A DNA stretch of 64,000 nt, from NCBI GenBank assembly GCA_036768485.1, contig JAVLUZ010000328.1, forward strand, positions 62,001-126,000, given 5' to 3'. Position 1 is the stretch's first letter; the number at the start of each line of letters is the position of its first letter. Source of the DNA: Mermis nigrescens. Lineage: Eukaryota; Nematoda; Enoplea; Mermithida; Mermithidae. Below the pieces are notes generated by a model that was not told the DNA's origin, ran no database searches, and saw nothing but the letters and a program-made list of their open reading frames with translations. The position numbers were made by a program, and so were the translations under genes. Below, piece by piece: positions 1-31,700 of this stretch.

Positions 1-190
1 AGTCAAAACATGAGTATAATGGCGCGAAACGCCGAAAATTTGGCACTTATGAGTAAATAGATGGCTAAAAACGCTTAAAAAAAGCATCTTTTTTACAAAT
101 TTTTAGAAAATTTTTGGAATTTAAAAAAAATCGTCAATTCCGGGAGGGGTTAAAAAATTTTTGTGGGGGCCCGAAGATCATGTATGGTTG
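1..190 (+). repeat. Family B element, 3' part
   Basis: This is the right-hand part of the roughly 400-bp repeat called family B here. It carries the family landmarks: a tgagtataatggcgcgaaacgcc segment with an imperfect hairpin, GCTAAAAACGCTTAAAAAAGC, AATTTTTAGAAAATTTTTGGAA, G-rich runs and the terminal GATCATGTATGG. The left half lies outside the window. It has no coding capacity. Confidence 0.7.
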
Positions 191-1165
191 AGCGTATCTC
201 GACTGGTTTGATATGATGGTGAAGAATAATTTTAGAATAAAATTTCAAAGGTTTTTCATTTTATTTAATATTGATTTACGGCAAATTTATCATTTAAAAT
301 ATCTGCACAACCGCTTTCTCGTCATTCGATTCACGAGTAATTTCTTATCTACTGTCTTTGTATTTAATCATTGTGCTTCATAGGAAAAAACAATACAGAT
401 AACAAATAATTCGGCGCGAAGCGCCGGGAAAAAATAATTTGGGCGGTTTTGAGCGGGCTAGAAGACAAAAATATAGATAAAATAGATAGATAAACAAAAA
501 TAAGACGAATAAAATTTTTTCATTTCGGGGGGGGGGAGGGTTGGGCGGCCTCTCCCTGCTTGAATGCGGACCTGATAGGATGTATAAAACTTTGATTTCT
601 TGATTCTGATTCAACTTTTTCAGCTTTAGGCATTTTAAATACGTACATACGTTCGCTTTATGGTGAAAAAAGAATTTAGTCATGAAAAATCGTGAAGTTT
701 GGAGAAATCCTGAAACACCGTAAAAGGGAGAGAAATGAGAACTGAATTTAAGAAGGAAGGAAGGAACAGAAATCCTATTCCCTCATTCTTTTTCTTTTTT
801 ACACTGCAATATCTATTTTAAACTGCGTACGGGTTTTCTCCGCACTTTACAACGCTGGCTTCAATTTGATGAAAAGAAAAATTTTGTGATATGTTAAGAA
901 TTTTTCAAAATTCACTTGGCAAGACAAAAACAAGAAAATATTTATTGTCCAGAAAAATACACGAAATTCGGTAAAACATAAATACACGATAAAACAGCGA
1001 CTGAACAAAACGACCTACAGATCACGGATTGTGATACAACTTGGTATGCCCCAACAATTAAACTGTAATAAAGCAATCATGATAATAAAAAATAAAATTG
1101 TAATAAAATTGTAATAAAACAACAATAAAAAAATTGTTCGTTCGATTTCGTTGAATTTTACACAG
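191..1165. other. Non-coding stretch upstream of the terminal exon
   Basis: I see no supported exon here. The stretch is AT-rich. At 411-426 it holds a perfect GGCGC-GAA-GCGCC hairpin, followed by a G-rich run near 528-545 that resembles the remains of a dispersed repeat. It is probably the last intron of the gene whose final exon starts at 1166, because a plausible acceptor (ttttacacag) ends it. Confidence 0.4.
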
Positions 1166-1345
1166 AATCCCGTATTTCCCACTCATTACGTGGACGAGTT
1201 GAAGGAGCCTTTGCCCGAGGAATATTTTGCCGACGATTTATTCGATATGCGACAGCCGACCATAACTTTCGCGGAGCAGGAACAAAGTAGAAAGTTGGCG
1301 TCGGGAAGTAGAGTCAAAAAGCAGGCTAAAGTGAAGAAGAAATAA
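1166..1345 (+). CDS. Terminal coding exon of an unrecognised gene
   Basis: After the acceptor ttttacacag, 59 codons stay open in phase 0 and end in TAA. The peptide starts NPVFPTHYVDELKEP, has an acidic middle (LPEEYFADDLFD) and ends in a strongly basic tail (KKQAKVKKK). Such a tail would suit a nucleolar or RNA-binding protein, but I do not recognise the family. An AATAAA lies 56 bp after the stop, which supports this being a real gene end on the + strand. Upstream exons would lie in 1-1150 or before the window, and I could not find one. It could also be an intronless small gene starting at a non-ATG codon, which is less likely. Confidence 0.5.
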   Translation, partial: NPVFPTHYVDELKEPLPEEYFADDLFDMRQPTITFAEQEQSRKLASGSRVKKQAKVKKK

Positions 1346-1400
1346 ACTCTGTGACATTTTCTTTTAGTTCGTTTTATTTGACGGTTGTTTGTTGTTTAGA

Positions 1401-1406
1401 AATAAA
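1401..1406 (+). promoter_or_regulatory. Polyadenylation signal of the 1166-1345 gene
   Basis: A canonical AATAAA 56 bp downstream of the TAA at 1343-1345, within the short AT-rich 3' UTR. Confidence 0.55.
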
Positions 1407-1491
1407 ATGTTGCGTTTTTGTTTGTGGTCCACGAATATCTTTGAGAATGGCCTTAGTAGCACAATTCGTGGTACAGACTCGCATTTAACCG

Positions 1492-1713
1492 ATGGGGTGA
1501 GGGGGTTGGTGGATCCCCTGCCTAAAGTCAGTCGTCCTCCCATTTCCCCCAAAGTCGGAAAATTTTTGATTCCATCTTTGGCGAAAACGTATACGTTTTT
1601 TGGCCATTTTTAGCTGTTTTTTGCGTTTTAGTCCAAAAATTTGCGGTCATTTACCCTCTACCCTGAAAAATATCGGACCTCTACCCCATTCGAAATTTCG
1701 GGCCGTTACGTGT
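1492..1713 (-). repeat. Family A element (reverse)
   Basis: This is a family A copy in reverse orientation. It has GGGTTGGTGGATCCCC, then CCCAAAGTCGGAAAATTTTTGA, TGGCCATTTTTAGCTGTTTTTTGCG and CGAAATTTCGGGCCGTTAC near the end. The terminal GTTACATGTA has decayed to GTTACGTGTC. There is no coding capacity; the ORFs across it follow from its low-complexity composition. Confidence 0.65.
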
Positions 1714-2011
1714 CTAGAACGAAGAAATTCATCCTCTTATGAATCTGCAAAATTCTTTGTTCCTGATGGAAAATCGCTAATGCTAGCAAACCGCCGAAAA
1801 CATCTTTTCGCTTGTCTGAAACGGCGTTTTATTAGTAACCTTGTTTTGACTTATACTTTTTCAGCCGTGTACATGTCCAGGAATGCATAGTATAAATTCA
1901 TAGTTAATTTTTGGCCACCCTGTTAGCTTCAGTTGGAGTGAGGCAATGAGGTGCGATAAGACCTCTGCTTATTAACTACCTAATTTTATATGATTCTGAG
2001 TAGGCTTAATA

Positions 2012-2434
2012 CAGGGTGGCCCATAAAAAAGCTACATTCCGATTTAAGAGGTCACAGCTTCGGCTGATGTGAACATGGAAGTTTCCGACCAACTGCATTA
2101 GATAGATAAAATTCTTTTTTTAAGCCGTGCAAAAAATTTCGACCAAATGCTAACGGTTCCGGATGGGGCTTAAAAAATGTGCTAATTAATTTTTGTGACT
2201 TGAATTATTGCCAGAAATGTCATCTACATACCCAGAAACGGGATGCAATGCAGAAACTGGAGTTAAAACAGTGTCAAAGTGAGGTGTAAACAAATTGCTG
2301 TAGTTAACGAACCGCTGGCAGCTGACCAAAAAGACATGTTTATCTAATGCAGCTGGTCCTTAAGTCTGATGTTCACATCAGCCGATGTTATGCCCTATTA
2401 AATCAGAATGTAACCTTTCTTATGGGCCACCCAG
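2012..2434. mobile_element. Family H TIR element flanked by TA (MITE)
   Basis: The outer ends are long inverted repeats. The left begins CAGGGTGGCCCATAAAA; the right, read in reverse complement, begins CTGGGTGGCCCATAAG. Both continue with ACATTC.GATTTAA and then CGGCTGATGTGAACAT, so the inverted repeat reaches well over 70 bp with mismatches. TA lies on both sides (2010-2011 and 2435-2436), the target of Tc1/mariner-type elements. There is no transposase ORF, so this is a non-autonomous copy. Another copy lies at about 16500-17016. Confidence 0.8.
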
Positions 2435-2637
2435 TATATATGCATGCCTAGCCTGTTGCTTGAATACCATGCCTATCCAATTTTATGATAACGTTATGCG
2501 TTTTTACCTTAAGCATTGCGTAGTGCATTTTGTTTGATAGTATGTCCTGTCAAGCTTCCGTTTCTTGCTCAATAAATTCGCTTCCTTGGTTGTCTGCAGT
2601 GTAAACCATTCATGATCTTTAGGGGTACCGTTCACCT

Positions 2638-3046
2638 CAATGTTTTTTTCGTACAAGGTCCGTTTGTACATGTACAAAGATGGTCCCTAAAAGTCTTCGT
2701 ACATTTGTACACACGAATTTTTGGGTACTATAATATGGTACAGTAGCGATTTTAGTGTGGCAAAAGCAGAGTTGTTCGACCTTTGGTACTGTATTTTAGC
2801 TAATTTCTGGGTTTCTGAGGGCCAAAATCACTAATAATCGTCTCAAGCCGAAATATTTGAATTTTTATTTTCAAAATGCAATTTCTGACATTCTAAGGAT
2901 ATATAGAACAATTACTAAAATTTTTGCGAATTTCAAACCTTTTTTGCAATTTTTCTCTTCCCAAAAATCTTTGTACATGTGCAAAGGCGGTCCTCAAAAG
3001 TCTTTATATATCGGGAAAAATCTTTGTTGAATACAAAACAACCGTG
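2638..3046 (-). mobile_element. Family C hAT-like MITE with 8-bp TSD
   Basis: The element is flanked by GTTCACCT at 2630-2637 and 3047-3054, an exact 8-bp target-site duplication. Its ends start CAATGTTTTTTTCGTA and, on the other strand, CACGGTTGTTTTGTAT. Short CA..G TIRs with 8-bp duplications are typical of hAT transposons. Inside are the family landmarks TTTGTACATGTACAAAG and AAAGTCTT. There is no transposase. It is probably mobilised in trans. Confidence 0.85.
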
Positions 3047-3227
3047 GTTCACCTTAGTGAAATTTTTACCTAAACTCGCAGTTTATTCGAAAATTCTTTT
3101 AAAAGGTATTGTTTCAAGCGTTGTAGCTACCTGCTTGCTCAATCGGTCTGCCTGCATTCGACTGAATTTCGATCGATTTATTCAGATTTTTAGAATTTCT
3201 CTCCTTTAAAATATATTATTATATTAC

Positions 3228-3360
3228 GTTCTAGAAAGATAGAGCATGATTCAGAAACGCCTTTTTTGACGCTTATACACCGTGTTTAAGCTCAAAAAAG
3301 GCGCTTTCAGAAGAATTTTCGGTTACACTCCATCTCCTGAAATTTTCATGCGGTTTATGT
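3228..3360 (-). repeat. Degraded family B fragment
   Basis: The fragment holds the reverse-orientation family B motifs CTAGAAAGATAGAGCATG, CAGAAACGCC and AAGCTCAAAAAAGGCGC, then runs into unrelated sequence just before ETFA exon 1. Confidence 0.5.
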
Positions 3361-3434
3361 CTGGTGTAAAATTATCTCTGACAGCTCGCTCTTTCATTCT
3401 TTTCAGGGTGTATTATTATTTAAAAGTACAAATC

Positions 3435-23127
<19,693 letters not shown>

Positions 23128-23331
23128 GAAACACACTCTGTCGTAATACTGCCTATTCCTTAATTGATAATCAGACGATCTGGCGATTTTTATTTATTCA
23201 GCCTTAGCGTTTAATTGTCTACAAAGTTGTATTACGTACTTTGCAATTATATTCTGAAGATTAGAAGCATTGAGTGCCTTCGTATACGTTCATAAATTGG
23301 TTTGTCGGTTGTGAATACAATACGTTAGTCG

Positions 23332-23337
23332 AATAAA
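23332..23337 (+). promoter_or_regulatory. ETFA: ETFA polyadenylation signal
   Basis: AATAAA about 205 bp after the ETFA stop codon. It is the first canonical signal downstream and gives a short 3' UTR. Confidence 0.6.
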
Positions 23338-23339
23338 AC

Positions 23340-24934
23340 TGTAGTCACCTGATTATATTTTTGTAGATACTGTTACGATTGTCTATGACAAAAAGAAAGC
23401 ATACACATATGTACACTGTATTTGATAGCCCTATTATGTAGCTTTGTGAATTTTTCTGTTTTATTGCTCTAGAATATGTATGTTTTTATTGATTGTTTTC
23501 GGTTGTATCAACTTGTAGCAGGGTCGGATATTGTCAAGTTTCTGAAAAGTTGGAAATATTCCCGGATTTCGGTAAACTTTGAGACAAAAAGCGGTCAGAA
23601 ATCTAATTGTAGTATCTATGCTAAATGTTCTACAATATATTTTTATTTGAGAGGAGAATTTCATCCACTGGATAAGGATAGCGATAGCTTTCATTCTTCA
23701 CGAGTTCATTGGACACATCAAAGGTAGCGCGTTAGCGCGTACCTATAATATACTTGGGTACCTCAACATATGTTCACCTCCCTACAGCTATAACGGAACA
23801 CTTCCGTATTGTACGCTTTTTCAAAGATGGATAAAAAATTCGTTGCGGGTGTTTTCTGTTTTTTTAATGAATACCCGGTGTGTAAAGAGCGTGTGAAGTC
23901 TTACTGTAACGTTATGACATACTTTTTTTAATTTTGGTCGGTTACCAAATTTTCCTAACTCAGTTTTGCACTCTGTTTTGTCTCTTTTTCTTAAAATGTA
24001 GACAATTGACTAAGTTCCAAACACTTTTTTGTTTTTCGAAAAGTGACTCATTTCCAAAGTGGCAGTGTTAAGCGTGTAAAGAATCTGAGGTTGAAAAGAC
24101 ACATTTCGGCCTATATTTTGTTTGTCAACTCCACTTATTAGTCCCCAAAAATTTGTTCCAGCAGAAATGTACTGCGACATCAAGGGCTACTTCCGGCTTA
24201 CAAGCAAACATTTGTACACACAATACGGAGTTAGATCTAGTGGTTTAAACTTTACACTCTATTGAATGGTGTAACAACAGATTTTGTCTAAGATTTCCCT
24301 GCCAACTTTTCTGCGTATAAGTCGGCATAAATTTGAAAAAAACGAAAATACGGTACCTTTTAAGGGCTACACGTCGCAGCAAACCGCATTTAAAAAACGC
24401 AATATTGAGTTATTTATGGGGATGTAAAGTCCGAAATCAGGGGTGCAACATGGGCGAAAAAAACACGTTTTCCCCCTATTTTGATTAGTAAATATCTCAA
24501 ATATTTTGCCTAACAGAAGTTTTGCACATACAAATGTACTACGATTTAAAGGCTACAAACTTGCCCAAACCGAATTTCTTTATTCTCGATGGGGAGTTAC
24601 TCAGATTTTCAAAGTTTACAATGTGTTGGATGATGGAAAAGTACGTTTTTGTCCTTCTTTTAGTTCGCCACTTCATCCGTTTAGAAGTCGGGATAGGCCG
24701 AATAAAATAAAAATAGAGTTTTTTCTAAGGGGTACACATCACAGCAAATTGTGCTTATTTACATCAATATTTAGCTTTTTTCGGGGTATAAATTCAAAAA
24801 TCGGCGGTCTTAAACGTGTTTCTGTCTTTTTTCTGCCAACTACGCCGGTTATGTGTCTGGACATGATCACAAGTCTAAAAACATACCAGGGGTTCAAACG
24901 TCATACGTCAATTGGGCGCGTTTGATGACGCTCA
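23340..24934. other. ETFA-GLMP intergenic sequence
   Basis: No supported gene. A 139-codon open frame at 24506-24925 has no recognisable domain and begins at a non-ATG codon. TAAAGTTTACACT-like words occur here in low number and become an array downstream. Confidence 0.4.
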
Positions 24935-25475
24935 ACAGTGGTGTAAATTGCTTTACATCTAATATGTATTTGTCTTCTCACCATTGTGGAAAGTTTATTT
25001 TTCCATAAATATTGATCGTAATGACGAATCCGACTAAAATCTTATTTACACACTGTGGGTGTGTAAAGTTTACAGTGAAAATCAATTTTACTTCAGAGCA
25101 TTGCTTAAGCTCAATTTTTTCAAAATGTTCTACGTTACGTCAGAATTATGAATCTGACTGTTAGCTTTCTCTTCACCTAGCAGTTGTTTAAAGTTTACAC
25201 TATTTGACATGTAGAGTTTACACTACAAATTTATTTTACTTATAGAGCTTTGCAAAACGTAAATTTCCTTTGAAAAAATGTTCCGCAAGGTCAGGATTAT
25301 GAATCTTATGGTTTCTTTACACTCAGTAGTTGAGTAAAGTGTACACTAAAAACTAACTTTAGTTTCAGAGCATTGCTGACGCTTGATTTTTTTCAGAATG
25401 TTACAGGTAATGTCAGGCTAACGAATCTGTGCGTAAGTGTTCTTAACACTCAGTATTTGCGTATAGTTTATGCTA
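24935..25475 (+). repeat. Degenerate tandem array, unit about 125 bp
   Basis: At least three diverged units start near 25055, 25205 and 25333, with partial units at 24935 and 25455. Each has (T)AAAGTTTACACT, ATTTTACTT..AGAGC.TTGC, AAAATGTTC, GTCAG.ATTATGAATCT and a CTTTACACTCAGTA end. It ends about 210 bp before the predicted GLMP start. Confidence 0.65.
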
Positions 25476-25686
25476 GAAACATTTGATCTGCGACTTTAGC
25501 CATGTACATAGGAGCTTTTATAGTCCCCTCCTTTTACATCCTTAGTAATCCATAATCTCTTGTATATTCGTTTTTTGTTCCATCGAAGCATTTTTCCTTG
25601 TCAGAATGACGTCTTAATTAATTTTTTCTTATTTACCTATCTATAGGCGCCATCGTTCATTTCATTAAGATTTCTGCTTTGACGTT

Positions 25687-25749
25687 ATGCACATTGGTTT
25701 GCGCTTGTTTATTGCCTTTCATTGCCTAAAGGCGGCTTTCTCCCGACAG
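25687..25749 (+). CDS. GLMP: GLMP exon 1 (signal peptide)
   Basis: ATG opens MHIGLRLFIAFHCLKAAFSRQ split as 20 residues plus Q, a short hydrophobic leader like a signal peptide. The donor is CAG|gtaaaa in phase 0, which fits exon 2. It is chosen by position, character and phase; it has no homology support of its own. Confidence 0.6.
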
Positions 25750-28700
25750 GTAAAACTGGGCATTTTTATTTTCACCCAACATGTCATTCTGAATCTAAAT
25801 GTTTAATTATTATTCCACATATGTACTAAATTTTTAATAATTATTCAACATCATAATAATGCTATGTGATTTGACGTGATTAAATTCGTTCTTCTGTTAA
25901 TTTCAATAAATCGGCTCTATTCGCGAATAAGTTAACCTATGTCTAATGCGACATCTTAGGTCAAGCAGCACATCGTGACTTGAAGAGTTCTTGGCCATTT
26001 TTTGTTTAATTCGTTTTTTATTAAAGATTTGGGATGATAATGGCTCTTTGATAATTTAAAGTTTTAAAGAAAATCCAGGCTGCCTCTTTGGTAATATGGA
26101 GGATGGTTAACTCATTGAGGAAGTTTTAATATTGAATTCATACGGTTTAGTAGAGCAGCATATTTGGGTTTTCTAATTTTAAGGGATATCATACAGTAGG
26201 TAGGAAATTTTATTGACAACGAAAGCAAACAATAAATTATTCTACATATAATCGGTTCTTCTTGGTTCTTTGTCATATTTATTTAAACTGTATATCCTTT
26301 AATAAGTTAGTATCTCTTGCTTAGCTTATTCTTTCTATTCAATTCTGTGTTGATGGATATAAAAATGGATTTAAGTTGGATCAAGCTAATGAATTATTTA
26401 TATTGAACGGGAAATTCGAAAATGCTTACCTAGTACCTATATATGTAATGAATGATTTTGTACCCACCGCAGCGTAACATTGGTTAGCACGAAAATCTTG
26501 GACAAAGCTGCCGATTTTTCTTAGAGAATAATAAGAATTTGAAATGGATATCAGCGTTCATGCTGTTTTCTCTGGGTGAGAACCGATGACATCTTAAATT
26601 ATGCGAGTTGTACTTGTACATGGGCTGACATGACTATAAAATTTTTAGGCGATAGTAAATTTTCGATATTTTCTTATTTTTTGTGATGTTTAATAATTAG
26701 TCAAATTTCAATAAATGGCCCCTCAACTTATGTTTCCTTTTTCTAACACATTCGCGAACTTTGGCCTTCTGGTCAGGCCTGTGCACGTCTCGTTTAATTC
26801 TATACACTTATTTCATGGTCATTTTTTCTTTTTAGCTGTCCAAGCCCATCTTAAATCCTGATTGCCCAGCGGAATTGTTTGATTGTTCAACTTTCAATCT
26901 CTATAATCATTCTGAATCGACCAACAATGTAATTTACACTTTTTCTGATAACGCCGCAAGTCGAATACACGCACTGATTAGTACTATTGACGGAATTTCC
27001 GTATTGTTAGTCGAAGCAGATTTGAATTCCACGTTAGATATTGATTGGCTTGAATTTTTAATCCAGAACTATGATCAATCAACGATTCGGATAGTAGGTT
27101 CGAGCATTCGGCGATACGTTGGATTTGCAGCATTAAACGTGCGTATACTTTATTTTTTTATTATCGTTTTAGATTCACATTCGGGCAGTACCCTATTTCA
27201 GCCCATCTACTGGACTCGCCGAGCCAAAAGTTGGACAGGACATAGATATACAGCTTGGCCTATCTGAAGGTCAGCCTGTCTGGGGGTAAGCCGGTCTGGG
27301 GGGTCAGCTTCAGCTACATAGCAAACTATTTTGGGCTAAAAAGACCTCAAAAATTAGTATGAATGCTTAAATAGCTTAAGAGAACCTTATGCCACGTCTT
27401 TGGTCAATTTCAAACAATTTTAAAGGACAGTCTTGATTTTCATCTATTTTTTAGCCTTTATTTTGCCTCAATTTCCCAGAAAATTCCCATTTTTCTATTC
27501 TAGACCTACGTACATGTCTGGAAGAAAAGCTGTGAATCTCATTTTAGACGACTGTAAAGCCAAAATCACTTTTCAGACCAGAGAAAAACGTTTTTTGACC
27601 TAAATAACTTTCTGGGCTAAAACAACCACCTTTCAAAGCTAGAAAACCATTCTCTGAACCAAAAAAATTCAACGACTTTTCAAAGCCGAGGAACTACTTT
27701 TTTGACCAGGAAAACCACTTTTCGAAGCTATACAACCAACTTTTAGACCTTGACCCCCACGTTAAGGTTGGACATTAGTCGACCACATTTTCAACCAAGA
27801 CAACGCTAGAAAACGGGACGGGGAATTACTGACCATTGTCCAGATATGTTTATATTCGTTTTAACCGAATTTTCGCTTGTTTACTGTAAATCTAGAGCCA
27901 TTTATTTAAAAATCTTATCCTATTACTCCATATGATACTATGTTTTCCTGCTAAACTTCTCGAGAATACTCCTTGAGATCCGTTAGTATTCACGTTGTGT
28001 GTAAATTTTTTGAAAGTTTCATTTTTCTCCTACCTGCATTTCTGCTAATCGTTATCTTGGGCCTGTCATTTTCCGTTCAGGAAGTTCTAAACACAAATTA
28101 AAGCCATCTCTGCGCAAGCTAATCCATAAGAGCTAGCATATAATTAGGTATCGCACATGCATAAATACCAAATAGTCATTAAAGTCATTAAATTATATAA
28201 TTAAATTTATAATTATATTATATTAGGTATTTAATTTAATATGATTTAATCAGGCGTTTAGATACGAAGACGCTGGAGACCTAGTCGACGTAGAGAAATC
28301 ATCTAAGGTGCAAAATATAGATTTAAAGGGTATTTTTTGGTCAAACGCTACGATAAATGCAGAAATGAACGTTGTTACTTTTTCAACTAGCAACGGAGCT
28401 TCAAACCGAGATATTTTGGGATTCAATGGAACGATGCAATTGTCGGTATGAGTGTCTATTTTTTCTTACATTATACATACGTGTTCTATTAGATAACTGG
28501 ATTAACATTTAGTTCTTTATTTGAAAAATGCGTCAAAAAATTATCCCTCTTTATGTCAACAAACGCTGGCCTAGGCTACTAGGATCAAGCGAAAATCAGT
28601 TAAAGGCCGTGTAATAAATAAATATTCATTTTATTCCAGACGCTAAAGATTAGAAAGTTCATCAGCTGGAACAGATTTCTTTCGCTTGACAATGAGATGC

Positions 28701-31700
28701 CTGTTAAAAAATTTATTAAACGATGAATTTGCAGTCATTCTTTCTGAAAATTTATTCTTAAATGATATTTTGAAATACTGATTAAGATCATGCTACCATT
28801 GCAGTAAGAACGCTCACTTTTGGAGATTTTTTATTGACCGTTAGCATTATTACGTCATCACTGCTTAATGAACATAAATATGCCTGTACATGTAACGGTT
28901 CGAAATTTTGGGTGGAGGTTTTCGGCCATTTTAGGGTACGGGTAAATGACCTCCAATTTTTGGTCCAAAAAGAGTCGAAAACACATGAAAACGGCCAAAA
29001 AATTTAATTTTTTTCCAAAAATCGGGGGCGGTCGAAAATTTTCTGATTTTGGGTGATGGAGAACGATAAACTTTGGGTGGGATTTCTCCATCCGCCTGTT
29101 ACATGTATGGATATGCATCATCTCTCTTTACACAAATTTATAATTTCTTAAAAATTCTGTCCGTTTCAGTTCCAATTGTTCGACATTGAAACCTATTTCA
29201 ATACGATGCCTCATCTACTGCACAACGATCAATCGGCTCAATTGGAAATAAGTCTAATTGATCTCTCGCCTTTTTCATATAATCGCACTCGTTATGCCTT
29301 AGAATTAGCATTTTTCGCCAAGAGTTACAGTAAGACTCGCGATTTTGTTCACGAAATGAGCTTGGATGACGTTGTTACTATGAATGATGAAAATACGCCC
29401 GGTATTTTTGAAGTACGGTTACTTCTTAACATTGCAATTTTTCAGTTCTGTGTCAATTTATCTGCTTCTATTTACATTTATTTTTCATGTGTTTCTTCAA
29501 GGAGACTCGTTTTTCGATTATCCGCAAATGAAATTTCAAGTTGTATACTTTTTCATTAAAATTTATTACATTCTTCTTCATAGTACAATCAGACACGTAA
29601 ATGGGAGGGGAATCGAAAGGATCCCTTACCAAAGTCGGTTGTCCACCCCATTATTTAAAGTCAGAAAATTTTTCACCCCCTCCCCATTTTTTGACAAAAA
29701 TTTTCGTTTTTTCGGCCATTTTTATATAATTTTTCTCATTTTTGGCCAAAAGTTTGAAGTAATTTACCCCTTCCCTTTCCCACGGTATTAATTGCCAGAA
29801 CCTTACCCAAAATCTCGAACCGTGATGTATGAGTACAATTATTTTTGTTCGTTCGGTAAAACGAAATTTTCGCCCTGCGTCTCTCCTTAAACTCTAATTT
29901 TAGTCAATTTTATAATCAAACTCTTCCTTTCATGTTTAAATTACAAGATAAGTGGAATGGATAAAATGCTAGAATAATAGTAACCTTTTTGATTCCTAAA
30001 AACAATAGAGAAAAGCGAACCAATAAATTGGGTTTTTTAACTCTTGTGACATGGCCAACGTGATGTATTGGGCATCGATGATGAACACAAATGGACTTTT
30101 GCTCGGGTTTCTGGCAGCACCGTACGTCGTTGAGCGCCAATTAACATGAAAAATATTAAAAGTGGTTTAAAAACATGTATTTAGCTCTATATTTTTGGAG
30201 CTAGGAATTAACAAAATAATATTCAATGATGTAAATGTTGTTATTGTTTATCATTCGCGTAAAGACTTAAAATTTCGAAAGGGCGTAGTCGGCCTTTTTT
30301 TAGGAGGGGGCTAATTCTTTTCTATTTTTGGCCAAAAATGGCTAACAAAGCACCTAAAAATGGCCTACGAACATCAGTGGTAGTTTTGAGTGGGGCGAAG
30401 GGGCGGCCTCCCCCCCCCGCCCAAAGAACGACCGGGCGCCCGGTGCCAGCCGGGCCTAGTGGGCTCGTTCCTGGTCCCGCCCGAAAATAGGCCGGGCCTG
30501 TTAAAGGCAGAATAAGAAAAGCATGTAGAGTTGTCATGAAGAAACATTTGTCTTGTCAATAATGTTATTGTGATTGTCATCATTTAGATAATGTTCTCGA
30601 AGTAACTTCTCAGCAGCTTTTAACCAGTTTTATCGAGCTTTTATGAAATTAGCGCCAGGCAGCTTTTATTTTTCTCTTCTCTGTATCACATCTGACATGT
30701 TTCAAGAACTGCATCAGTTCCGATATAGCAGTTTATGTATTAGAGAAATGAATGCAGAAGCTATACATCAATTAAAATGTGAACAGATTTTAATATCTAA
30801 ATGGAATTATCAACAAGTATTACATTTTGGACAAAAAGTAATTCAAGAATGTATTCCTATCACATTAAAACAATTATTCCAGCATTTTCAGAGAATATCT
30901 TGTAAGAAACACCAATTTTTCGAAAGCAGCTTTTGTTGCATACTTCAGTACTTACAGACTTATTCAAACAGAAGAATCCAGAAGAACAGCGCCTATTCAG
31001 CCACTTTCCTTAATTGATAAATGTAAGAATGAAGTGAAATTAATTGAGAAAAAAATGGAAAAACAGAATAGACGGTTTTTTTGAACGAGACTAAGATTTT
31101 TAAGTTCAAAGTCTAGAAAGATTCCTGACATTACTTTTGTCCCATTGTGTCAAACTACAAAGCTTAAACACGTCTAGGCATATCCAGGAAGAATTTAAAA
31201 AAAATAATTTTTTCTTACATTTTGTATAAAGTGTCAACTAGCTTCATGCAAGCAGTTTGAATAATAAAAAAGTTTCCGATTACTCTCAGATCTCACCGAT
31301 TTCTATTAAACATGCTGTATATCAATCAGCCTCATCGTTTTTCAGTACTTCATCTAAAGTCTCTAATCTCTGTAACTTAAAAGGAGTCTAACACAGTTGA
31401 CTTAAAATGTTTGAGAAATAGCATTGACTTGTTTTAATCGAAAATCAGTTTCTTTTGTGAATTTTTGATATATAGTAAATCGCTTAACAGCTTTCTGAGT
31501 TACTAGGCAACTTTCGCAGCATAAAATTCGCGGAAATTCACATGCTTCTGCATCAGACTATCGTAGATTTTTGTTTTGTTTGCGTTGTATCAAATGTCCA
31601 TTCAACGAACTGAGACATAATCATCATTAACTCAAGCTAATTGACAGGATAAAAGACATCGTTGTTGCCCTTACATGGTGGCCTTGACTCCTTTTAGCGC

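Noticed and set aside
378..683. 101-codon minus-strand open frame
   Set aside because: Low-complexity composition over a repeat; no domain, no splice or start support.
24506..24925. 139-codon + strand open frame between ETFA and GLMP
   Set aside because: Starts at a non-ATG codon, has no recognisable domain or conserved motif, and no splice context could be built.
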